Below are positions 1-9,686 of a stretch of 64,000 bases of DNA, in pieces. The translations under genes and the position numbers were made by a program. How positions within the stretch are numbered: the stretch's first letter is position 1; each line of letters begins with the position of its first letter. The stretch comes from CAWBLP01 sp963721065. GTDB taxonomy: Bacteria; Pseudomonadota; Alphaproteobacteria; Acetobacterales; Acetobacteraceae. The stretch is taken from contig CAVRHO010000004.1 of NCBI GenBank assembly GCA_963721065.1, forward strand, positions 248,001-312,000. Direction: 5' to 3'. A model generated the notes under the pieces. The model was not told the origin of the DNA. It searched no databases and was given only the letters and a program-made list of their open reading frames with translations.

Positions 1-45
1 CGCCGCACCCGCGCCACAGGTTCTCGTTCCACCAGGGAGACGAGC

Positions 46-327
46 ATGCAAGCCGAACTGAAGGGCCACCGGATCGCCAGCAGCGACGACATCAAGGAGG
101 CCGGCGGCTACCACTACTTCCTCCGCCGCGACGTGCGGATGGACTGGCTGGAAAAGGCGCCAAAGACCGAACACGACCTGGAGTGCCCGCATGGCGTGCA
201 GTTCTACGACGTGGTGATCGACGGCCAGCGCTACCCCCGCGTCGCCTGGTCGTATGAGGCACCAAAGGCGTCCATGGCCGGCGTCGCCAACCGGATGGGC
301 TTCTGGGAGGACGTCGAGGTCCACTGA
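46..327 (+). CDS. DUF427 family protein
   Basis: A 93-residue protein of unknown function. The second half carries the DUF427 pattern: a YxxxRRDVRMD segment near residues 24-33, a short Cys-Pro segment (ECPHG), an FYDVVIDG strand, and the family's AWSYEAP motif near residue 67 followed by a helix. A GGGAG Shine-Dalgarno lies about 5 bases before the ATG. The gene converges on the flippase gene downstream with an 11-base gap, so they are separate units. The family has no firmly established reaction; some members are annotated as nucleotidyltransferase-like, which nothing here tests. Family assignment is from memory of the motif pattern. Confidence 0.8.
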   Translation: MQAELKGHRIASSDDIKEAGGYHYFLRRDVRMDWLEKAPKTEHDLECPHGVQFYDVVIDGQRYPRVAWSYEAPKASMAGVANRMGFWEDVEVH

Positions 328-338
328 CCGCGGCCGCG

Positions 339-1790
339 TCAGGCCGGGTCATGACGGACCGCCTCCGCCGGCCAGTGCACGGCGGGGGCGGTCCGCATCC
401 GCAACAGCCGCAGGCCGACACAGGGCAGCACGATCGCGGCGAACACCCCGGTGCGGGCGATGCCGCGCAACAGCCACACACCCAGTGCGCCGCCGGGTTC
501 CGGCACCAGCAGACCGGCCAGAACCCCGACCAGCACGACACCCAGAAGCGGCCATCCCGCGCGCAGCGGGCGGAACAGCCCGGTCCCAAGCGCTCGGCTG
601 TTGATCCACAGCATGTAGGGCATCGCGATCAGGTGCGCGGCCAGCCACAGCAGTGATGCGCCCAGGGGCGTGGCCGGCTCCAGCAGCATGGCGCCGGCCA
701 GTGTCGCGGCGGTGGACAGGGTGCTGGCGAGCAGTGGCCGCGTGGTGTCGCCGCGGGCCACGACGGCGACGCCGGCGGGAAAGGTCAGGGTCAGCAAGGC
801 CATCAAGGCAATCAGCGGCTCCCCGGCCCATCCGGACGGCACCCAGGCGGGGCCCAGCACCAGCCGGACCAGCGCCGGCATGGCCAGCGCCATGGCGCCG
901 CACAGCGGCAGAATCGCCAGGCTGGACCAGGCCAGCAACCGGTCGCAGGAACGCCGCAGCGCCGCCCGGTCTGGCCGGCGCTCGGCCAGCAGCGGCAGCA
1001 TCAGCCGCCACTGCGCCGTAAAGGCCAGCTCGCGCACGGTCTCCACCAGGCGGAACGCCATATGCACCTGGCCCAGCACGGTGGACCCGGCGGTGCCGCC
1101 AATCAGAATCGCGAACACCCGGTAGCGGCCGATCAGCACCAGCGTGCTGGCGGTCAGCGGCAGCCCGACCCGTAGCAGGCTGCGGGCGATCGGCCAGCGC
1201 ACAACCACGCGGGGCCGCACGCCGGCGCCCACCAGCAGGGTCGCCGCGCCGACGGCGGAGATGACGAATTGCTGCAACACCGGCGCCCACGCGCCGTCAT
1301 GCATCCACGCGGCGAGGATACCGGTGGCGGTGCCCAGCCCCTGACCGGCGATCGTGCGCCAGGCCAGCGTGCGGTAGCGGCGCCGCATCGTCAGCACGCC
1401 CTGCATCGCGCCCCCGGCGCCGACCAGCGGCAGAGGCACCGCCAGCAACAGGCTCATGGTCAGCAGCCGCGGGTCGTGCAGCCAGGCCGCGATCAGCCAC
1501 CCCCCGGCAATCTGCAGCGGCACGGCGAGGCATCCGGTCGCGACCGACGCCCACAGCGCCGTGGAAAGAGTCTCCGCGTCGGCATCGCCCCGTTGCACCA
1601 GCGCATCGGCGAACAGGGCGTTCACCGCCACCCATAGCAGCACGTGCACGGCCACGACGGCCGCGCCCAGTCCGAACTCGGAGGGCCCGACCAGACGAGC
1701 CACCACGCAGACCGAGGCAAAGGACAATACGCCGGAGACGACGGCCTCGGTACCGGACCAGAACACGTTGCGGACGGCCTGCCGGGTCAT
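339..1790 (-). CDS. Oligosaccharide flippase family (Wzx-like) membrane protein
   Basis: A 483-residue protein made of about 12-14 hydrophobic segments, the size and layout of MOP-superfamily polysaccharide flippases. The N-terminus (VFWSGTEAVVSGVLSFASV, then ARLVGPSEFGLGAA) matches the usual flippase opening, where the first helix is followed by an RxLxPxEFG loop. By family it would move lipid-linked glycans across the inner membrane. The ATG overlaps the stop of the upstream membrane protein (bases 1787-1790), so the two are translationally coupled and form a small surface-glycan operon. Substrate cannot be read from the sequence. Confidence 0.85.
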   Translation of the reverse strand: MTRQAVRNVFWSGTEAVVSGVLSFASVCVVARLVGPSEFGLGAAVVAVHVLLWVAVNALFADALVQRGDADAETLSTALWASVATGCLAVPLQIAGGWLIAAWLHDPRLLTMSLLLAVPLPLVGAGGAMQGVLTMRRRYRTLAWRTIAGQGLGTATGILAAWMHDGAWAPVLQQFVISAVGAATLLVGAGVRPRVVVRWPIARSLLRVGLPLTASTLVLIGRYRVFAILIGGTAGSTVLGQVHMAFRLVETVRELAFTAQWRLMLPLLAERRPDRAALRRSCDRLLAWSSLAILPLCGAMALAMPALVRLVLGPAWVPSGWAGEPLIALMALLTLTFPAGVAVVARGDTTRPLLASTLSTAATLAGAMLLEPATPLGASLLWLAAHLIAMPYMLWINSRALGTGLFRPLRAGWPLLGVVLVGVLAGLLVPEPGGALGVWLLRGIARTGVFAAIVLPCVGLRLLRMRTAPAVHWPAEAVRHDPA

Positions 1791-3199
1791 GTGCCCCGTC
1801 TTCGGTCGCGCAGCAGCGCCGCGCCGCCCAGCACGGCGACCAGCGGCGGCAGAAGCATCACCCGGCCCTGGTAGCGATCGTGCGGGGCGGACAGACCGCC
1901 GCAGATCGCGGCATTCGCCAGCAGCGCCAGCAGCACCGTGGCGGCGAAGCCGGCCGCCTGGTGCGGGCAGTACCGCCCGGCCGCCAGCAGCATGAGGCAG
2001 GCGGCCACGCCGCCCAGCGCGACCGCCGCATGCAACCCACGCAGCCAGGCCGGCACAACCAGCCGATTGCGGCTCTGCCGCGACCTGGCGAAGGCCGCAT
2101 ACTCGAAGCGGGGGAAGTCACGGGCAATCCAGCGCCCGACGGTGCGCGGCCAGGCGTGCAGGCCGTCGCCGGTGGCGAACGCGCCCAGTTGACGACGGGT
2201 GTTGCGCAGGAAGGCGGCGGCCTGCCGGCGGGGTTCGCTGCTCAGGGAGGCCCGAATGATCGCATCGGCATCGGCGGAAACCGCCCTGGGGCCACCGGCC
2301 AGCATCACCGGACTGTCCCGCCGCCACAGGAACCCATCGGAGGTCGGCGGCAGGCGGTTGCGCCACGGGCAGAGCCGCCAGCCCGCCTGCGGGCAGTCCC
2401 GCCGCAGCACGTCCCGCCCGGGACCGTCGTAGATCACCCGGGCCAGCAGGAACACGTTGCCATAAGGCGCCAACGCGAGCCGGCCGCGCCCCACCAGGTT
2501 GACGGAGACCAGCGCCAGCACTGCCAGCACCGGCGGCAGCGTCAGTCGCAGCCAGTCGCAGCGTTGCATCGGACCGGCGCCGCCGAGGACACGCAACGGC
2601 CTGGCCGCCAGCAGCAGGACCACGGCCAGCGGCAGGCTGGAAAGCTGCGCCGCGGTCATGAAGGCGGCGAATACCAGCAGCCACCGACGCTCCCACCGCG
2701 CCAGGCGCCCGGGGGTCAGGATCAGCAAGGCCAGGGACAGCACCAGCAGCGGCGTGAACACATCCGGCATGAGCTGCGCGACGTACCAGGGCAGCGCGGT
2801 GGCAATGCCGGCAGCTGCCAGCAGCGGAAGCAGCCAGAACGGCGACGTGCCCGGCAGCAGGGCGCGTCGGGTCAGGTGCAGGGTATGCGCGGTCAGCACG
2901 GCCTGGGCGGCGATGGCCGGCCAGGTGGTCAAGGTCAGGTGCAGCGGCAGCAGAAAGAAGCTGTAGAACGGCGGGCGATCCCAGCCGAGATGGTGCTCGA
3001 TCGCCTGCGACAGATAGGTGCCGGTATCGGCGAACACGAGGGGGTAGCCGTTGTAGAACGCCGGCCACAGCAGCAGCGGTGCACCCAGCAGAATGGCGGC
3101 GATGGCCGGTGCCCGGCCGCGTTCGCCAATCGGGTTGCCCGCATCGGCGCCGCACGGAACCGGCATTGCGGCAAAGGCATGGAAGGCTCGCGGCTGCAT
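1787..3199 (-). CDS. Polytopic membrane protein, possible lipid-linked-sugar glycosyltransferase
   Basis: A 470-residue integral membrane protein with roughly nine or ten hydrophobic helices and a long soluble loop (about residues 240-370). The opening segment LLWPAFYNGYPLVFADTG, with an Asp after the first helix, resembles the first periplasmic loop of GT-C type glycosyltransferases, where an acidic residue is catalytic; this is a resemblance only. It is followed by the flippase with a 4-base overlap, so a role in surface-glycan assembly is likely. The start is uncertain: neither the ATG at 3199 nor the internal ATG at 3166 has a clear Shine-Dalgarno. Confidence 0.65.
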   Translation of the reverse strand: MQPRAFHAFAAMPVPCGADAGNPIGERGRAPAIAAILLGAPLLLWPAFYNGYPLVFADTGTYLSQAIEHHLGWDRPPFYSFFLLPLHLTLTTWPAIAAQAVLTAHTLHLTRRALLPGTSPFWLLPLLAAAGIATALPWYVAQLMPDVFTPLLVLSLALLILTPGRLARWERRWLLVFAAFMTAAQLSSLPLAVVLLLAARPLRVLGGAGPMQRCDWLRLTLPPVLAVLALVSVNLVGRGRLALAPYGNVFLLARVIYDGPGRDVLRRDCPQAGWRLCPWRNRLPPTSDGFLWRRDSPVMLAGGPRAVSADADAIIRASLSSEPRRQAAAFLRNTRRQLGAFATGDGLHAWPRTVGRWIARDFPRFEYAAFARSRQSRNRLVVPAWLRGLHAAVALGGVAACLMLLAAGRYCPHQAAGFAATVLLALLANAAICGGLSAPHDRYQGRVMLLPPLVAVLGGAALLRDRRRGT

Positions 3200-3723
3200 C
3201 CGGGCACGATGCAGCCGGGTTCATGAAGGAAGTGCTTATCTCACATGCCGGTGCGTGCGCATGACACGACATCCCGGGACCGGTGCGATCCACCTGGCTC
3301 GCCGCCGGCAAATCGTTCGCGTATGACACCAAGCGACCCGGGCCCTGCGCTTTACACTGACCCGCATATGGTTTCACGCACGGTCGACCACTCAGCGTCA
3401 CGGCCGGCGAGGGCCGGCCATTCACCATGTTCGCTGTTGGCATCCATAACGTCGTGGATGGCTGGCCTTCGCCCACCACACCGCAATACGTGCCGCCTAC
3501 GCCGAATGACCGGTCATACCGGTTCGCGCAATCACTGACACTCGGCCGTTGCTCTCACCGCCGCGGTGGGCGGAAGTCCGCCGCCGCCAACGTCGCTGAT
3601 TGGACCGACAATACTTCTGGATGGGCGGCCTCCGCCGGCCATGACGTCGAATGATCGGCCCCGTATCGAACCTTACGCGGGTTGGCTTTACATTCCCTTG
3701 ACGCCTCACTCTGCGGGCGAGTC
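3200..3723. repeat. Intergenic island with palindromic repeat family (locus A)
   Basis: No convincing gene. Bases 3393-3426 and 3451-3480 form the arms of an imperfect palindrome (a GGCCGGC core against GTGGATGGCTGGCCTTCGCC). A second unit lies near 3630-3655 (GGCGGCCTCCGCCGGCCATG), followed by the phrase GCGGGTTGG near 3678. A segment near 3512-3540 (GGTCATACC, then AATCACTGAC) reappears near 62898-62925 in locus D. These phrases recur in loci B, C and D. Short ORFs through the region have no coherent composition and are not called. Confidence 0.6.
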
Positions 3724-4440
3724 TCAACCGTTGCCGGGCGGCGCCTCTATCACCGTGCCGGAATATGGCTCGATATAGACCATGTGGTCGTGCACCTGCT
3801 TCACGCCGGGGGTGTTCTCGGCGATCACGCAGATCGCCCGGCGCTCCTGGTCGCTGGTGATGGTGCCCCACAGATCGACGACGCCGTCGGCCACGGTGAC
3901 GTTCAGCGAGGTCATCGGCGCCCAGGCCTCACGGTCCAGGGCATCCATGATCGCCTCACGCACCGAGCGGTCATCGCTGCCCACCAGGTCGTCCTTGCGA
4001 GTGGAGACGACCAGGGCCCGCAGCAGGTCGGCCCGCGACACCACGCCGACCACCTTGCCGTCCTGCGCTACCGGCACGCGCTTGATGCGGTGCTGCTCCA
4101 TCACCTCCACCACCTGGTCCAGCGGTTCGTCGGCGCCGACGGTGATCACGTCCTGCGTCATGACGTCGCCCACCTTGCGGCCATGGGTGCGGGTGAAGTC
4201 CGCTGCCTGACGGCCGGGGGAGACCAGCAGGCGCAGCCACCATGGCCGGTGGCGCTGGGTGCCCAGTTCGTCCCGCCGCAGCAGGTCGCCTTCCGTGATC
4301 ACCCCGGCGAGCCGGCCGTCGCCGTCCACCACGAACAGACCGGAGATGCCACGTTCCAGCATCAGATTGGCGGCGTGCTCGACGGTGGCGTCGGGCGGCA
4401 CCGAAATCACGTTGCGGGTCATGACATCGGCGACGATCAT
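3724..4440 (-). CDS. CBS-pair and BON domain protein
   Basis: A 238-residue soluble protein with two CBS motifs (residues about 1-56 and 90-145) and a C-terminal BON domain (about 158-225). Each CBS motif opens with a DVMT sequence (VADVMTRN and VGDVMTQD) and ends with the family's G(V)I/VTEGDLL or GVVSRADLL. CBS pairs usually bind adenine nucleotides; BON domains often bind lipid or membrane surfaces. The ORF is open to 4719, but the extra 93 residues are Arg/Pro-rich with no similarity to the family. The ATG at 4440 starts exactly at the CBS motif and has AAGGA about 9 bases upstream, so I use it. A stress- or energy-sensing role is family inference. Confidence 0.87.
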   Translation of the reverse strand: MIVADVMTRNVISVPPDATVEHAANLMLERGISGLFVVDGDGRLAGVITEGDLLRRDELGTQRHRPWWLRLLVSPGRQAADFTRTHGRKVGDVMTQDVITVGADEPLDQVVEVMEQHRIKRVPVAQDGKVVGVVSRADLLRALVVSTRKDDLVGSDDRSVREAIMDALDREAWAPMTSLNVTVADGVVDLWGTITSDQERRAICVIAENTPGVKQVHDHMVYIEPYSGTVIEAPPGNG

Positions 4441-4818
4441 GGGGCGGAATCCTTGGCGCTCTTGCAAATGAGCCCGCCGGGTTTCCCCAGCGGGCCGGTG
4501 CAGCATACAGCAATCCGGCATGGCCGGCACCGTGTAGCCGCGTGCGCCGGCCGCGGCGTTGATCTGCCGCAATCCCGGCGCAAGCACCGGATCGACCAGG
4601 CAAACCCGCGGCATAGGCACCGGTCGGCGAACCGGCATGCGGCCGGCCGGGGCATGCGGCGGCCGAGAACGCCACGCTTCAGCGGCGCTGGCCACCCGGG
4701 CGGGGGGGCGCCGGACCACCCCGGGTCTGATTCACTTCCGGAATGGGTTTGCGCGTGCTGCGCAGCCATGGCGGCGGCCGTGGCGCGCGGCGGTTGTGAA
4801 GCGGCCCACACCTCCTGC
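4441..4818. other. Intergenic region between CBS-BON gene and fetB
   Basis: 378 bases between two minus-strand genes. It is GC-rich. The upstream extension of the CBS-BON frame crosses it, but with a composition unlike protein. I see no RNA gene, no clear terminator and no repeat. Confidence 0.4.
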
Positions 4819-5613
4819 TCAGGAGACGAGCCGGTCGATGCGCAGCCGCTGCCGGCTGTCCGTCAGGCGTCGCGCCGCAAGAATGGCCACCGCAACGGCG
4901 GCGAGCCCCGAGCCACCGGCCAGCAGGAAGATCAGCAGGATCTGGTATTTCGCCGCTTCCAACGGGTCCATACCGGCGAGGATCTGGCCGGTCATGATGC
5001 CGGGCAGCGTGATGATGCCCGCAGCCGACATGGTGTTGATCACCGGCAGCAGCGCGCGCCGGACGGAGGTGCGCACCAGCGGCCGGATCGCCTGGGCGAA
5101 GCTGGCGCCGAGGGCGAGTTGTGCCTCGATGGCAGCGCGTTCCCGCACCACGCCGCCGAGCATGGAGTCCAGCGCCAGCGAGGCCCCGTTCAGCACGTTG
5201 CCGAGGACGATGCCGGCGAGCGGGATGGCGTAACGCGGGTCATACCAGGGCTGCGGGCGAATGGCGGTGGTCAGGGCCAGGATGGCGGTGAGGAAGGTGG
5301 CGACCAGCACCGCGCCGCCGCCAACGGCGTAGTTGCCGAAGCGGCCGAGCTTCTGCTCCGGCCGGGCGGCGACCTCTCGCCCGGCGATCGCCACCATCAC
5401 CAGCACCACGCCGAGGGTGGCGAACGGCGAGCGCAGGGCGAACACCGCGCGCAGGATGAAGCCGACCAGGACAAGCTGCACCACCATGCGCGTGCCCGCG
5501 ATCGCGAGTTGGCGGTGCAGGCCGAGGCGCAGTGCCAGGGACAGCACGCCGTCGAGCACGATGAGCACGGCGGAGATCGCGACATCGCCTGGCGACAGCA
5601 GAATCGGGGTCAT
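4819..5613 (-). CDS. fetB: Iron-export ABC transporter permease, FetB family
   Basis: A 264-residue polytopic protein of the UPF0014/FetB family, which in E. coli pairs with the ATPase FetA to export iron and ease oxidative stress. Family marks are the helix ending in LQLxLVGFIL (here VVQLVLVGFILRAVF), the YxxPLAGIVLGNVLNGASLALD segment near residues 125-150, and a conserved loop ALLPVINTMSAAGIITLPG followed by MTGQILAG. Length is normal for the family (about 255-265). Usually fetA precedes fetB directly. Here no ATPase gene is adjacent, and the best FetA-like ATPase in the window is about 32 kb away (37860-38489). Confidence 0.88.
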   Translation of the reverse strand: MTPILLSPGDVAISAVLIVLDGVLSLALRLGLHRQLAIAGTRMVVQLVLVGFILRAVFALRSPFATLGVVLVMVAIAGREVAARPEQKLGRFGNYAVGGGAVLVATFLTAILALTTAIRPQPWYDPRYAIPLAGIVLGNVLNGASLALDSMLGGVVRERAAIEAQLALGASFAQAIRPLVRTSVRRALLPVINTMSAAGIITLPGIMTGQILAGMDPLEAAKYQILLIFLLAGGSGLAAVAVAILAARRLTDSRQRLRIDRLVS

Positions 5614-6001
5614 GGAACCGCGCGTTTGTCATGGCCGGTCCCGGGCGTCCAGCCCCGGGGCCCCGGTCCGTTGTGTGGGGCGACAGTGGCGGTTGGGGTG
5701 AAGCTGACGTCTTGTGGCCTGTCTGAAGCATCAGTTGGACGAGCACGTCAATTGCGTCAGGCCGGTCCATGCGAACTCCCGCCGGCGGCGGGCAGCAGCC
5801 CGTGCACCTCAGCGGCCGGCAGGCCGAGCGACCCCCGTTCGCGGACCAGCGGCCCGATTTGCCGCGCAGGGAAACATTGCGTGTCACGGTGCCGGCGGCG
5901 GCTGACCCGCGGGAAAGGCATGAGGCCAGAGGAACAGCTTGACCCCGACGCCCCCTGTCAATGAACCCTCTCAGGGAGACGCCAGTACCAGACCACGGAT
6001 G
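5614..6001. other. Intergenic region downstream of the GT41 gene
   Basis: 388 bases between the end of the GT41 gene and the start of fetB, both on the minus strand; it should hold the fetB promoter. No RNA gene, repeat family member or credible ORF is visible. Confidence 0.4.
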
Positions 6002-8380
6002 TCAGTTGGTCCGGACGTGCTCTTCCACAGCCCGCACGACAACGTTCTGGAAGTCCTGCACGAACCAATCCGCCCGCCCGAGCGGACGCGTTCTGATTGT
6101 TGCCCGCAGCGTGCGACGCAGCATCGCGCGGCGGCTATGGTCTGCAGCCAAGGCCGCGGCAATCCCGGCGTATCCGTCAAGGTCGTCGGCACAGAGGTCG
6201 CTCAGCCCTGCGTTGGTCAGATTGGAGCAACTGAGCCTTTCAAAGAAGCAGGGCCCGACGAGGCTGACCGTGGGAACCCCCATCCACAATGCCTCACAGG
6301 TCGTGGTGCCGCCGGTCTGCGGGAATGTGTCGAGCGCGATATCGATGTCGTTGTAGTGCGGCAGGTGCCTGCCGCGCACCGCGGTGAAGTCAACGCGATC
6401 CGGCCCGACTCCGGCCTGCCCGAAAATCGCGCGGACGTTCTGCTGAAATGCGGGAACCGCCGCTTCGGGACGCACGAACAGGAAGTGTGCGCCGTCCACC
6501 GCGGCCGTGATGCGCGCCCACGTTTCCAGCACGTCACGGGTGTATTTGTAGGGGTTGTTCATCGTGCCGAAAGTCAGATAGCCATTGCGCTGCTGCGGCG
6601 TAGTCTCTTCTATCGCAACCCGGTGGTTGAACCCCAGCGTGCCAAGCACAACCCAGCTTCGTTGCAGGACCAGCGGCTTTTCGATCAGCAACGTGTCATT
6701 CGCCGGCCGGTTATAGGGATCGACGAGAATGTAATCGATACTTTCCGGCCCCGCCGAATGCGGATAGCCGAGCCAGCTTGCCTGCACCGCGGCGGGCTTG
6801 AAGGCCATCACGTTCAGCTTGTTCATGTAGGTGGTGCCGCCAAGTTCGATCAGCATGTCCAGGCGGTCGCGCGCGATCAGTGTCGCGGCATCCCGGTCGC
6901 TGATCGACGGCGCGAGTCGGAACCCATCGGACAAGGCCGCAATCCGGTGCTGGATGGCGTCGGCCGTCCCACTGTTCCAGGTATAGCAGTAAAGTTCGAA
7001 ACGGTCGCGGTCATAGCCCTCGATCAACGGCAGCGTGAAATAGGCAACCGGGTGGTTCCGCAGATCGGACGACATCAGTCCGAGCCGGATCTTCGCCCGG
7101 CCAGAGCGTACCGCCGGCCGGGGTATCGGGGAGCGCGCCGCGATTGCGTCCACCGACCGTCCCCACATTCGATGGGCGTCCAGCAGCAGCCTGCGATCCT
7201 CGTCCGAGCGGACCTGTGCCATCTGGTAATGCAGCGCGCTGATGTAGCCGGTCTCCGCCCAGTACCGGGTGAGATCATCGAAACGCCCCACCGCCGCCGC
7301 CGCATCGAAATCGCAGGCGCGATTCAGGATGCTGCTGATGATCCGCGCGTGCGGCAGCATGGTGCCGCCCAGTGACAGGCGCCGTCGCGCCAGATCGTAG
7401 GCGGCGGTGATGTTCTCGCCCTCATCCGGTCCGCGTGTGCGGTCCAGGCTGTCCGCCAGTTCGGCTACTGCATCGGGATTGTCCGGCTCCAGCCGGACCG
7501 CATCCTGCAGGTGACGATTGGCCAGGCGACGGTCGCTGTGCATGACGCAGCGGGCAAACTGGATATGAACCCAGGCCTGGTCCGGAAACTGCGACAGCAA
7601 TGCACGGGCATAGGCCAGGACCTCCGCGCGCCGGGCACCCCGCCGCAGCAACGCCAGCTTTGCCTCGGCCAGGGGACGGGACGCGGGAAGCTGTGCCAGC
7701 GCCGCCTCCATCAGCGCCAGCGCTTCGGCATGACGGCCAAGCTCATCAAGCAGGCCGACGCCATCGATCCAGTTGCGAGGCTCATCGGGCTGCAACCGGC
7801 GGGCCAGTTCGTAGCGGTGCAGTGCCTGCTGCGTATGCCCCTGCTGACGAAGCGCGGTGCCCAGCAGCCGCTGATACTCGGCATGATCCGGCCGCGCCTC
7901 GACGCAGTGCAGAAAAGCCTGCGCAGCCTGCGCGCCATTGCGCCGCGCCAGATGCACATTGCCGCGGTTGACGAAGGGCGACAGGCTTGCCGGATCCAGG
8001 CGCTCTGCGGCATCGAACGCCGCCAGTGCTTCATCGTAGCGACGGCAATTCTTCAGGACGACGCCCAGCAGGTTGGTCAGCGCGAAGTCATCCGGCGTTG
8101 CATCCAGGCCCTGGCGGATCCGGGCTTCCGCCTCCGCCAGGCGGTTGGCCTGGAACAACAGCACGGCCAGGTCGTAGAACACCTGGCTTGCAACCATTTC
8201 CCCGTTCCGGGCGCCACGATCGACCGCAGCGATGAGCGTATCGATGGCCGAGCCGGTGTCGCCGCGGCCCTGCAATGAGGCAGCCTGCCGCAACAGCGCC
8301 TGCACCGCGTCCGGCCTGGCGCGGGCGTCGCGCGTGGCGGGCGACTTCGTCCGCACCGCGGTTCGTCGGGAGCTGGGCAT
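6002..8380 (-). CDS. TPR-repeat O-GlcNAc transferase-like glycosyltransferase (GT41, SPINDLY type)
   Basis: A 792-residue cytosolic protein. Residues about 25-370 are helical TPR-like repeats (for example LGVVLKNCRRYDEALAAFD and the following YQRLLGTALRQQGHTQQALH). Residues about 430-785 are the GT41 catalytic domain, starting IRLGLMSSDLRNHPVAYF. Conserved blocks are QASWLGYPHSAG (533-544) and DTFPQTGGTTTCEALWMGVP (684-703), the latter the sugar-nucleotide binding motif of OGT/SPY proteins. The family transfers a sugar from a nucleotide donor to protein Ser/Thr; in bacteria it often modifies surface proteins or adhesins. The divergent GT4 gene starts 74 bases away. The giant RTX protein nearby is a possible substrate, which is speculation. 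Confidence 0.92.
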   Translation of the reverse strand: MPSSRRTAVRTKSPATRDARARPDAVQALLRQAASLQGRGDTGSAIDTLIAAVDRGARNGEMVASQVFYDLAVLLFQANRLAEAEARIRQGLDATPDDFALTNLLGVVLKNCRRYDEALAAFDAAERLDPASLSPFVNRGNVHLARRNGAQAAQAFLHCVEARPDHAEYQRLLGTALRQQGHTQQALHRYELARRLQPDEPRNWIDGVGLLDELGRHAEALALMEAALAQLPASRPLAEAKLALLRRGARRAEVLAYARALLSQFPDQAWVHIQFARCVMHSDRRLANRHLQDAVRLEPDNPDAVAELADSLDRTRGPDEGENITAAYDLARRRLSLGGTMLPHARIISSILNRACDFDAAAAVGRFDDLTRYWAETGYISALHYQMAQVRSDEDRRLLLDAHRMWGRSVDAIAARSPIPRPAVRSGRAKIRLGLMSSDLRNHPVAYFTLPLIEGYDRDRFELYCYTWNSGTADAIQHRIAALSDGFRLAPSISDRDAATLIARDRLDMLIELGGTTYMNKLNVMAFKPAAVQASWLGYPHSAGPESIDYILVDPYNRPANDTLLIEKPLVLQRSWVVLGTLGFNHRVAIEETTPQQRNGYLTFGTMNNPYKYTRDVLETWARITAAVDGAHFLFVRPEAAVPAFQQNVRAIFGQAGVGPDRVDFTAVRGRHLPHYNDIDIALDTFPQTGGTTTCEALWMGVPTVSLVGPCFFERLSCSNLTNAGLSDLCADDLDGYAGIAAALAADHSRRAMLRRTLRATIRTRPLGRADWFVQDFQNVVVRAVEEHVRTN

Positions 8381-8454
8381 CCATTCACACCCGTGCGTCT
8401 GGCAGGCAGGCCGTGCTATCCATTGCCGACATACTACGACCTCGCGAGCGGCTG

Positions 8455-9663
8455 TTGAATTTCCTGTTTATCCACCAGAGCATGCCGGGGCAATTCCAAC
8501 ATCTGGCCCCGGCACTTGCACGTGATGACCGCAACACGGTGGTGTTCCTGACCCGCCGCGCCGATGTCGCTCTGCCAGGTGTTCGGCGGGTAAGCTACGC
8601 GCCGACGCGACTGGCGCGCAGCGCCACCCATCACTACGTGCGGCTTTATGAGAATTCCGTGCTGCACGGCCAGCAGGTGCTGCGGGAATGCCTGCGGCTG
8701 CAACGCGACGGCTTCCGTCCGGACCTGATCGTGGCGCATCCCGGGTGGGGCGAGGCGATGTTCCTGAAGGACATTTATCCGCACACGCCACTGCTGAACT
8801 ACTGCGAGTTCTATTACCATGGGCGCGGCGCCGATGTCGGTTTCGATCCGTCGATACCGGCCGGCCTGGATGCGGTGTGCCGGGCGCGTGCCCGCAATGC
8901 CCATCTGCTGCTGAGCCTGGAGGCCTGCGACCGCGGGCTGAGCCCGACGCAGTGGCAGCGCGACACGCACCCGGCGGCGTTCCACCCCAAAATCTCGGTA
9001 ATTTTCGACGGCATCGACACCGATGTGGTGTATCCGAGAGACGACGCGCGCTTCGTGCTGCCGGACGGACGCGCGCTGACCCGGCAGCACCAGGTGGTGA
9101 CCTATATCGCCCGCAATCTGGAACCGTATCGCGGCTTCCCGTCCTTCATGCGTGCCGTGCCGCGCATCCTGGCCGCATGCCGGGATGCCCATGTCGTCGT
9201 GGTGGGCGGCGACGAGGTCAGCTATGGGCGCAATCCACCGGGCGACCGGACCTGGCGCGAGACCATGCTGGAGGAGGTCGGGCCGCTCGATCCGGACCGG
9301 TTCCACCTGCTGCCGCGCCTGCCCTATCGTGCCTATCTGGCGCTGCTGCAAGTGTCGGCCGCGCATGTCTATCTGACCGTTCCCTTCGTACTGTCCTGGT
9401 CGTGCTTCGAGGCGCTCGGCGCCGGCTGCGTGGTGATCGGCTCGCGCACACCGCCCGTGCAGGAGGTGATCGAGGACGGTCGCAACGGCCTGCTGGTGGA
9501 CTTCCTGGACCCGGAGCAGATTGCCACGCGGGTTACGGAGGCGCTGGCGCTCGGCGGTAGTCTCGCCCCGCTGCGCGCCAGGGCGCGGGAAACGGTGATG
9601 GGCCGGTACGCGCTTTCGCATTGCCTGCCGGCCCAGATCCGCCTGCTGCGGAGCATGCTGTAG
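8455..9663 (+). CDS. Glycosyltransferase family 4
   Basis: About 402 residues with a GT-B fold. The N-terminal domain opens with LNFLFIHQSMPGQFQHLAPA, a typical start for this GT4 subgroup. The C-terminal half holds YIARNLEPYRGFPSFMRAVP and the donor-binding region LSWSCFEALGAGCVVIGS followed by PPVQEVIEDGRNGLLVDF. No ATG fits: the ORF is open from 8275, but those 60 codons overlap the divergent GT41 gene and are Arg/Ala-rich. I place the start at the TTG at 8455, where homology begins (CTG at 8452 is possible). The neighbouring GT41 gene suggests a shared glycosylation role. Confidence 0.85.
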   Translation: MNFLFIHQSMPGQFQHLAPALARDDRNTVVFLTRRADVALPGVRRVSYAPTRLARSATHHYVRLYENSVLHGQQVLRECLRLQRDGFRPDLIVAHPGWGEAMFLKDIYPHTPLLNYCEFYYHGRGADVGFDPSIPAGLDAVCRARARNAHLLLSLEACDRGLSPTQWQRDTHPAAFHPKISVIFDGIDTDVVYPRDDARFVLPDGRALTRQHQVVTYIARNLEPYRGFPSFMRAVPRILAACRDAHVVVVGGDEVSYGRNPPGDRTWRETMLEEVGPLDPDRFHLLPRLPYRAYLALLQVSAAHVYLTVPFVLSWSCFEALGAGCVVIGSRTPPVQEVIEDGRNGLLVDFLDPEQIATRVTEALALGGSLAPLRARARETVMGRYALSHCLPAQIRLLRSML

Positions 9664-9665
9664 GT

Positions 9666-9686
9666 TGAAATCGCGACGCGGTTTCA
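9666..9686. terminator. Candidate bidirectional hairpin between convergent genes
   Basis: TGAAATCG and CGGTTTCA form an 8-bp stem (one G-U pair) around a 5-base loop. It sits directly after the GT4 stop and overlaps the last codon of the convergent PEP-CTERM gene. It has no long T run, so termination strength is uncertain. Confidence 0.45.

Noticed and set aside
1880..3226. A 448-codon plus-strand ORF opposite the membrane protein
   Set aside because: Rich in Gln/Arg/Gly/Pro without domains; the minus-strand frame encodes clear transmembrane helices.
3682..5964. A 760-codon plus-strand ORF opposite the CBS-BON and fetB genes
   Set aside because: It spans two genes and their gap on the other strand and has low-complexity His/Gln/Gly composition.
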